DNA of 64,000 nt from CAZHRC01 sp964533865 (lineage in GTDB: Bacteria > Bacillota > Clostridia > Tissierellales > Peptoniphilaceae): contig CAZHRC010000003.1 in assembly GCA_964533865.1 (NCBI GenBank), forward strand, positions 62,001 through 126,000. Direction: 5' to 3'. Position 1 is the stretch's first letter. Each line of letters opens with the position of its first letter. Both the position numbers and the translations under genes were made by a program. Positions 58,744-64,000 of the stretch are shown here, one piece after another. Under the pieces are notes generated by a model that did no database searches, had not been told where the DNA came from, and was given only the letters and a program-made list of their open reading frames with translations.

Positions 58744-59502
58744 TTAACCGAAACGTCCGGTAATGTATTCTTCTGTTCTTCGATCGGCAGGATTGGAGAA
58801 CAACTTCGTCGTTCTATCGTATTCGATAAGATCACCTAAGTAGAAAAAGGCGGTTCTATCGGAAATACGGGTGGCTTGTTGCATGTTGTGAGTCACGATG
58901 ATAATCGTGTACTCTTCTTTTAGCACTTGGAGGACGTCTTCGATCTTTGAAGTGGAAATCGGGTCCAGTGCCGATGTGGGCTCGTCCAAAAGGATGACCT
59001 CTGGGTGAACCGCCAAGGCTCTAGCAATGCAAATACGCTGTTGTTGACCGCCGGATACGGCGATGGCGGATTTGTTCAAGTCGTCTTTTACCTCATCCCA
59101 AATCGCCCCTTGTTTCAGCGAAGTTTCCACGATTTCATCGAGGGTGTTTTTATCGGTGATACCGTGTGTGCGTGGACCATATGCAATATTGTCATAGATC
59201 GACATAGGAAACGGGTTTGGCTTTTGAAACACCATCCCGATGCGTTTGCGCAAATCGTAAACGTCCACATCCCCTAAAATATTGGTCCCGTCCAGGTTCA
59301 TTTCGCCCTTGCAGCGAAAAGAGTCGACCAGGTCGTTCATGCGGTTGATCCCTTTTAGCAACGTGGATTTACCACAACCCGAAGGCCCAATATAGGCGGT
59401 GATTTCATTGGCGTACATGGTCATATTCACATTCTTGATCGCATGGTAGTCCCCATACCAAGAATCGTAATTTACTATATCTAATTTTGCTTCATTACTC
59501 AT
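58744..59502 (-). CDS. pstB: Phosphate ABC transporter ATPase PstB
   Basis: A 252-residue ATPase. Walker A GPSGCGKSTLLK, the PstB-typical NRMNDL, Q-loop FQKPNPFPMSIYDNIAYGPR, signature VSGGQQQRICIARAL and Walker B VILLDEPTSALDP are all present. Start at ATG 59500-59502 is set by GGAGGG five bases upstream and overlaps pstA by eight bases; the longer open frame upstream is inside pstA and not used. Confidence 0.97.
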   Translation of the reverse strand: MSNEAKLDIVNYDSWYGDYHAIKNVNMTMYANEITAYIGPSGCGKSTLLKGINRMNDLVDSFRCKGEMNLDGTNILGDVDVYDLRKRIGMVFQKPNPFPMSIYDNIAYGPRTHGITDKNTLDEIVETSLKQGAIWDEVKDDLNKSAIAVSGGQQQRICIARALAVHPEVILLDEPTSALDPISTSKIEDVLQVLKEEYTIIIVTHNMQQATRISDRTAFFYLGDLIEYDRTTKLFSNPADRRTEEYITGRFG

Positions 59503-60319
59503 TAGATCCCTCCGATTGAACCCGCGAAGCCAAATAAGAAGACAGCGCGTTGATAATAATAGCGACAATAACCAAAACGACAGCCGTCGCATAGGCTTCG
59601 TTTCGGTGTAACCCTTCTGTCGACAAAAAGTACATGTGCAAAGCCAAGGTGCGGCCCGATTCAAACAAGCCCGCGACTTGCGCCATAGATCCAGAGGTAA
59701 ACATAAGGGCTGCCGTCTCTCCAAATACCCTACCGATTGCTAATATTATACCCGAAAGTATGCCCGGTACCGCAGTCGGAAGGACAATTCTAAAAATAGT
59801 GCGCAACTTTCTCGCACCGAGCCCAAAGCTTGCCTCTCTCAAGTTGCTAGGCACCGACATCAGAGCTTCTTCTGTAGCGCGCATAATCAACGGTAAGCAC
59901 ATAATCGACATGGTCAACGCCCCAGAAAGCAAAGTATAACTCCATCCGATGACGTTTCCAAAAAACAACATCCCAAATAAACCGTAGATAATCGAAGGGA
60001 TACCTTGTAGGGTTTCCGCAGTGACGCGGACGATTTTGACCCACAGGCTAGAGCCTTTTGCGTACTCCACCAAGTATACGGCAGTGAATACACCGATGGG
60101 CACTGCGATAAGTAAAGTGAGCCCGATCATGGACAAGGTGTTAATAATCGCCGGCATCATCGATTGGTTGTCACTGGTATACTTCCATGCAAAAAGATCC
60201 GGTGAAAGGTTGGGCACACCTTCGATGAACACATGCCCAATAACGGCAATCAATAGGGCGAAGGTGACGATGGCGGCGAGGTAAACTACGCCTTTGATAA
60301 CGGCTGATTTCGCTCTCAT
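59495..60319 (-). CDS. pstA: Phosphate ABC transporter permease PstA
   Basis: A 274-residue permease with six membrane segments. YAKGSSLWVKIVRVTAETLQGIPSIIYGLFGMLFFGN and REASFGLGARKLRTIFRIVLPTAVPGILSGIILAIGRVFGETAALMFTSG (the EAA-type motif that contacts PstB) are typical PstA. It overlaps pstC by one base and pstB by eight. Confidence 0.96.
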   Translation of the reverse strand: MRAKSAVIKGVVYLAAIVTFALLIAVIGHVFIEGVPNLSPDLFAWKYTSDNQSMMPAIINTLSMIGLTLLIAVPIGVFTAVYLVEYAKGSSLWVKIVRVTAETLQGIPSIIYGLFGMLFFGNVIGWSYTLLSGALTMSIMCLPLIMRATEEALMSVPSNLREASFGLGARKLRTIFRIVLPTAVPGILSGIILAIGRVFGETAALMFTSGSMAQVAGLFESGRTLALHMYFLSTEGLHRNEAYATAVVLVIVAIIINALSSYLASRVQSEGSNE

Positions 60320-61200
60320 TATTGATCCACCGCCTTTCCTTTAACAAAGTTAAACGCTGTGTTGATCAGCAGAATAAAGATAAATAAAACCGCCCCAGTC
60401 GCAATCAGAATTTCCCTGTGAAGCCCTGCTGCGTAGGCCATTTCCATGACGATGTTTGCGGTCAACGTGCGCACCCCTTTAAATAAGCTCTCTGGAATAC
60501 GCGGCTGGTTGCCTGCAACCATGATCACCGCCATCGTTTCACCGATCGCTCGCCCTATACCCATAATGATCGCTGAAAAGACACCGGATTTTGCCGCTGG
60601 CAAAACCACGGTCATCACTGCTCTTTCATGGGTAGCACCTAAAGCGATAGCGCCTGTGTAATAATTTTGTGGTACAGCCCGTAAGGCTGCTTCGGATAAG
60701 CCGATCACCGTTGGCAAAATCATAATGCCCAACAGGATCATCGCCGTTAGCATAACCATCCCATTTCCTGGAAAAAGATCGCGCACAATGGGCACAATAA
60801 GGGTTAATGCAAACAAACCGTAAACGACCGATGGGATACCGGCGAGTAAATCGATGCCGGATTTTAATAGATTGTAGATCTTCGGTGGGCAATAACGCGC
60901 CATAAAAATTGCGGTAAACAAGCCGATCGGCACTCCAACGATGATCGCACCTACGGTAACGTAAATACTTCCAAGGATCATCGGCAATATGCCAAAGGAT
61001 GGTTCAGCAGCTGTTGGGGCCCATTTGGTCCCTAACAAAAAATTGCCAAACCCGACTTCAGCCATGGCGGGAACGCCGTTCAAAAAGATAAATGCGCAGA
61101 TGAGCCCCACAGCGATTAACGACGTGCTAGTGGCGATCAAAAACACGATCTCCATGAACTTTTCACGGAAGTTCATCAATTTCACTTTCGAACTGTCCAT
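60319..61200 (-). CDS. pstC: Phosphate ABC transporter permease PstC
   Basis: A 293-residue permease with six membrane segments. IDLLAGIPSVVYGLFALTLIVPIVRD and IALGATHERAVMTVVLPAAKSGVFSAIIMGIGRAIGETMAVIMVAGN are characteristic of PstC. GGAGG precedes the ATG by four bases. It follows pstS after 119 bases that contain a weak hairpin. Confidence 0.96.
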   Translation of the reverse strand: MDSSKVKLMNFREKFMEIVFLIATSTSLIAVGLICAFIFLNGVPAMAEVGFGNFLLGTKWAPTAAEPSFGILPMILGSIYVTVGAIIVGVPIGLFTAIFMARYCPPKIYNLLKSGIDLLAGIPSVVYGLFALTLIVPIVRDLFPGNGMVMLTAMILLGIMILPTVIGLSEAALRAVPQNYYTGAIALGATHERAVMTVVLPAAKSGVFSAIIMGIGRAIGETMAVIMVAGNQPRIPESLFKGVRTLTANIVMEMAYAAGLHREILIATGAVLFIFILLINTAFNFVKGKAVDQ

Positions 61201-61269
61201 ACTTCCTCCCTATAACATTAGGTTAGCCTTTGTTTTCAAACCCTTTACAAAGGCCCTATAACATTGAAC

Positions 61270-61297
61270 AAGGCGGGCGACTCATCGCACCGCCTGT
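61270..61297 (-). terminator. Weak hairpin between pstS and pstC
   Basis: AGGCGG pairs with CCGCCT around an ACTCATCG loop region at about 61270-61297. There is no T-run, so it probably only moderates expression of pstC onward relative to pstS. Confidence 0.4.
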
Positions 61298-61319
61298 CAA
61301 TTTCTTAAATAAGAATGGC

Positions 61320-62246
61320 TTATTTTACCTCGGACCAGTCAGTGACATCACCAGTGAACACTTTGGTCACCATGTCCATAGCGATATTGTCGGTGCCGTT
61401 ATCTTTGTTGATGATCACAGCGATACCGTCCATCGCAATCGCTTCGTGTTTTAACACTTTAGACTCTTCGTCTTTCAGCGCTCTAGAAGCCATGCCGATT
61501 TCCAATGTACCGTCCATTGCACCAGTCATCCCTGCACCGGATCCAGTGGATTGGATTTCGATTTTAACGCCTGCATGAGAAGCCATAAACGCCTCTGCCA
61601 TTTTTTCCATGATTGGTGTTACGGAAGTGGATCCGCCGACGACAACTGTTCCGCTAAGGTCAGCCACTGTTGCGTGTGGTTCTGGTTTGTCTTTAACAGC
61701 GATGTACTTTTGATCGACGACGATCTTTTGACCTTCTTCAGAGAAGATGAAGTCGATGAACGCTTGACCTGCTGGGCTCAATTTCGCCTCTTGGTAAGCG
61801 ATGTTAAATGGACGAGAGATTTTGTATTCGCCAGCTTTAATCTTCGCTTCAGTAGCTTCTACTCCGTCAACTTTAAGGGCTTTAACCGTGTCGTTTAAAG
61901 AACCCAAGGAGATATAACCAATGGCATTAGGGTCTTGAGATACTGTGGTCATCACGTTGTTGGTACTGTTTTGGATCGTCGCTTCAAGGGTTGTCCCGTC
62001 GACTTTATCCTTCATTACCCCTGTGATTTCAACGAAAGCATCTCGCGTTCCGGAACCTTCTTCACGAGATACGACGGTGATTTCGCCTTTAACCGCTTCA
62101 CCAGTCGTCGCTGCTTCTTTCTTTTCGCCTGCTGTAGCCGCTGGCGCTTGTTCCTTCGATTCTTCTTTAGCCGTACCGCCGCCACATCCCACTAATGCGA
62201 TGGATAGCGCTAGTACAAGTGCTAATACCTTCAATGTTTTTTTCAT
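61320..62246 (-). CDS. pstS: Phosphate-binding lipoprotein PstS
   Basis: A 308-residue binding protein. The signal peptide ends in LVGC (lipobox, Cys21), with an Ala/Glu-rich linker. It has two lobes: EGSGTRDAFVEITGV (with Ser, Thr, Arg and Asp phosphate ligands) and GGSTSVTPIMEKMAEAFMA with STGSGAGMTGAMDGTLEIGMASRAL. The order of the lobes seems swapped relative to E. coli PstS: the SGTR-containing half comes first and the GGSTS half, usually near the N-terminus, comes later. It is the first gene of pst, controlled by a PhoP-box-like promoter. Confidence 0.93.
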   Translation of the reverse strand: MKKTLKVLALVLALSIALVGCGGGTAKEESKEQAPAATAGEKKEAATTGEAVKGEITVVSREEGSGTRDAFVEITGVMKDKVDGTTLEATIQNSTNNVMTTVSQDPNAIGYISLGSLNDTVKALKVDGVEATEAKIKAGEYKISRPFNIAYQEAKLSPAGQAFIDFIFSEEGQKIVVDQKYIAVKDKPEPHATVADLSGTVVVGGSTSVTPIMEKMAEAFMASHAGVKIEIQSTGSGAGMTGAMDGTLEIGMASRALKDEESKVLKHEAIAMDGIAVIINKDNGTDNIAMDMVTKVFTGDVTDWSEVK

Positions 62247-62289
62247 TTCACATACCCGCCTTTACATTTTTATTATCTGATACATTCAA

Positions 62290-62353
62290 AGTATAGGCGT
62301 TCCATGTAAAATCCAACCGAGCTTATTTGTTAAGTCTATGTAAAATATGTTAA
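62290..62353 (-). promoter_or_regulatory. PhoP-regulated promoter of pstS
   Basis: On the minus strand TTAACA (62348-62353), TTTACA (62339-62344), TTAACA (62328-62333) and TTTACA (62305-62310) match the Gram-positive PhoP half-site TT(A/T/C)ACA at spacings of 9, 11 and 23 bases. The -10 TATACT is at 62290-62295 without a good -35. Layout fits an activated phosphate-starvation promoter. Confidence 0.7.
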
Positions 62354-62384
62354 ATGCTTGATCGCACAACGCGACCAAGCATTT
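62352..62384 (-). terminator. Terminator after the MalK-type ATPase gene
   Basis: A 9-base perfect stem (62352-62360 with 62376-62384) 12 bases after the gene's stop, followed on the minus strand by only a short AT-rich tract. Its distal arm overlaps the first PhoP half-site. Confidence 0.6.
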
Positions 62385-62395
62385 AAAAAAAGCCC

Positions 62396-63484
62396 TTAAG
62401 TGTTGATTCGCTCGCCGGTTTCTGCGTCGAAAAAGTGGAGTGCACCATTGTCGTAAGAAAACTGTGCCTTTTCTCCCGGTGTAAATACCTGATGACCTGG
62501 CATCGTGATGGTATACTCCGAATCGTCTTCCAATCGGACAAATAGGGTTTGTTCCTTGCCTAAGTGCTCCACCACTTCGATATGCGCATCGATGGTGTTG
62601 ACCTTGGAGCTGTCGTGAAGGAAGCGCTCGCTACGAATACCCATGACCACCGATTTGCCTTCAAAAGCTTTCAAAGCTAATCCATCAGCTTCATTCGGTT
62701 CGACTACAACTCGTTTCGAATCTGAGATAAATTGGCCATCTGCCATCTTGCCCGAAGTGATATTCATCGTCGGCGAACCGATGAATCGAGCGACAAATAA
62801 GTTCGCTGGCTTATGATAAAATTCTTGGGGTTTTCCCACCTGTTGAATTTTTCCCTTATCCAGCAACACGATTTTTGTTGCCATCGTCATGGCTTCTGTT
62901 TGGTCGTGTGTAACGTAAATCGAGGTGGTTTCCAATTGGTGATGGAGGCGTACGAGCTGTACTCTCATGTGCTCTCGCAACTTTGCATCCAGATTGGACA
63001 AGGGTTCGTCCATCAAAAACACTTGGGGTTTGCGGACCATAGCCCGGCCTAACGCCACCCGTTGGCGCTGTCCCCCTGAGATGTCCGATGGTTTTGAATA
63101 CAAATACTCTTCGATTTGAAGCAATTTTGACGCTTCCATCACTCGTTCGTTGACGATCTGCTGGCGTTCATTTCGCATTTTTAACGAAAAAGCCATGTTG
63201 TCGTAAACCGTCATATGGGGATAGAGCGCGTAAGACTGAAACACCATGGCGATATCTCGATCCTTTGGTGCCACCTTGTTGACCAATCGGTCTCCAAAGT
63301 ACAATCCCCCCTCAGTAATAGAATTGAGCCCTGCAATCATACGCAACAACGTAGATTTTCCACAACCTGATGGACCCAATATCACACAAAAATCTTTATC
63401 TTCAATTTCTAAATCGATATGACGCAGGGTAAACTCTTCCCTACCCTCGTACTTCTTTCCGATATCTTGTAAACTAACGCGCAT
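62396..63484 (-). CDS. Sugar ABC transporter ATP-binding protein (MalK/UgpC/MsmX type)
   Basis: A 362-residue ATPase. Walker A GPSGCGKSTLLR, Q-loop FQSYALYPHMTVYDNMAF, signature DISGGQRQRVALGRAMVRKP and Walker B VFLMDEPLSNLDAKLRE are intact. From about residue 235 a C-terminal TOBE/OB regulatory domain (SPTMNITSGKM, VVMGIRSERFLH, VEHLGKEQTLFVRL) follows, the form that powers carbohydrate importers. It follows the MalG-type permease gene by nine bases. Confidence 0.94.
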   Translation of the reverse strand: MRVSLQDIGKKYEGREEFTLRHIDLEIEDKDFCVILGPSGCGKSTLLRMIAGLNSITEGGLYFGDRLVNKVAPKDRDIAMVFQSYALYPHMTVYDNMAFSLKMRNERQQIVNERVMEASKLLQIEEYLYSKPSDISGGQRQRVALGRAMVRKPQVFLMDEPLSNLDAKLREHMRVQLVRLHHQLETTSIYVTHDQTEAMTMATKIVLLDKGKIQQVGKPQEFYHKPANLFVARFIGSPTMNITSGKMADGQFISDSKRVVVEPNEADGLALKAFEGKSVVMGIRSERFLHDSSKVNTIDAHIEVVEHLGKEQTLFVRLEDDSEYTITMPGHQVFTPGEKAQFSYDNGALHFFDAETGERINT

Positions 63485-63493
63485 ACGCTCCTC

Positions 63494-64000
63494 CTATCCC
63501 TTAACCGAACCAGCTGATAAACCGCTGACCAGTTGATCTTGTAATACGATAAACAAAATGACCACGGGAATCGCCGTCAACAATCCGCCTGCCGCCCAAG
63601 CGGGTTGATTCATCGTACGCACGTCGTTGATCAACGTAAACAGCCCCGTAGATAACGTGTAGGACTGAGGGTTTGTCAAAAGAATCCGCGGCAACAAAAA
63701 GTCTTGGAATGGTCCAATAAATGACCACAATCCGATAATCGCCAACATCGGTCGCACAATGGGCATGATAATCATCCAATACACTTGCATATTAGAACAA
63801 CCGTCGATTTTAGCCGCATCGTCGAGCTCCGTTGAGATCGAATCGATATACCCTTTGAGGATGAACGTATTAGAAGCGATCCCCCCTGCCGAGTAGATCA
63901 GAACCAACATCAACTGTCTAGAAAAGGCTGGTACCACATTGCTAATAATGGAGTGTAGGGTAAAGTAGGCGGTGATCCCAGCAAAAGTGGGAATCACTTG
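63494..64000 (-). CDS. Sugar ABC transporter permease (MalG type), 5' end outside the window
   Basis: The frame is open to the right edge, so this is the C-terminal 168 residues. ISTELDDAAKIDGCSNMQVYWMIIMPIVRPMLAIIGLWSFIGPFQDFLLP is the EAA loop (EAA-x3-G) of the MalG branch; the C-terminus LVSGLSAGSVKG is the usual end of these permeases. Residue 63997-63995 reads GTG as Val in frame and is not a start. Substrate is likely a carbohydrate; the binding protein gene would lie outside. Confidence 0.9.
   Translation of the reverse strand, partial: QVIPTFAGITAYFTLHSIISNVVPAFSRQLMLVLIYSAGGIASNTFILKGYIDSISTELDDAAKIDGCSNMQVYWMIIMPIVRPMLAIIGLWSFIGPFQDFLLPRILLTNPQSYTLSTGLFTLINDVRTMNQPAWAAGGLLTAIPVVILFIVLQDQLVSGLSAGSVKG

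Noticed and set aside
59503..59724. N-terminal extension of PstB by 74 residues
   Set aside because: It is inside pstA, has no ribosome site and no PstB homology; the start at 59502 has GGAGGG.
63995..63997. GTG near the right edge as the start of the MalG-type permease
   Set aside because: The frame continues to the window edge, and family members have about 100 more N-terminal residues.
1..64000. CRISPR arrays, insertion sequences, prophage, tRNA or rRNA genes
   Set aside because: I saw no regularly spaced repeats, transposase or integrase frames, or cloverleaf-like sequences.

Overview
The window reads as a chromosome segment of a strictly anaerobic, Gram-positive, Clostridia-type bacterium of intermediate GC. 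The support is a SCIFF peptide with its radical SAM maturase, a hydroxylamine reductase (hybrid cluster protein), desulfoferrodoxin, cell-wall-binding (CWB2) repeats, strong GGAGG ribosome sites before nearly every gene, and catabolism centred on sugar acids, purines and nucleosides. I cannot name the genus. No tRNA, rRNA, insertion sequence, prophage or CRISPR array was seen.

Layout. 1-5.7 kb: glucuronate catabolism (uxuB end, uxuA, uxaC) converges on a TRAP transporter operon. 6-14.8 kb: DUF924 protein, O-antigen-ligase-like membrane protein, tandem-repeat lipoprotein, thiC under a TPP riboswitch, EamA transporter, and a compact set (NodB deacetylase lipoprotein, VOC protein, pyruvate kinase catalytic unit without its C-terminal domain). 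14.9-25.9 kb: purine catabolism on the minus strand (AGCS symporter, purine permease, adenine deaminase, MobA-like/ModE-like fusion, three-subunit xanthine dehydrogenase, guanine deaminase); an 8-oxoguanine-deaminase-like gene lies at 29.7 kb. 26-29 kb: a three-gene operon of unknown role (alpha/beta hydrolase, condensation-type acyltransferase, zinc-ribbon membrane protein). 29-34 kb: superoxide reductase, amidohydrolase, MATE pump, universal stress protein, NudC. 34-43 kb: nucleoside cluster (DeoR regulator, DUF985 cupin, BMP/two-permease ABC transporter, Gfo/Idh dehydrogenase, purine nucleoside phosphorylase, MtnA-family isomerase) in which two transporter genes carry single-base frameshifts. 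43-47.5 kb: rhodanese, hemerythrin, unknown gene, Hcp and a Crp/Fnr regulator, probably a nitrosative/oxidative stress module. 47.7-56 kb: PHP phosphoesterase, SCIFF system, Orn/Lys/Arg decarboxylase, CWB2 deacetylase, PfpI, thioesterase, UBA-DUF4342 protein, nadE. 56-62.4 kb: phosphate regulon phoR-phoP-phoU-pstB-pstA-pstC-pstS behind a PhoP-box-like promoter. 62.4-64 kb: MalK-type ATPase and the 3' part of a MalG-type permease, running off the window.

The genes fit an organism that imports uronates, purines and nucleosides, salvages or ferments them, and defends oxygen- and NO-sensitive enzymes. The most interesting items are the nucleoside cluster pairing a phosphorylase with an MtnA-type isomerase, the hydrolase/condensation/zinc-ribbon operon, the MobA-like/ModE-like fusion with a degenerate nucleotide loop, the Crp/Fnr-type dyad placed at about -41.5 of the hcp promoter, and a recurring GGGTAT promoter element before several stress genes that resembles a sigma-B -10 box.
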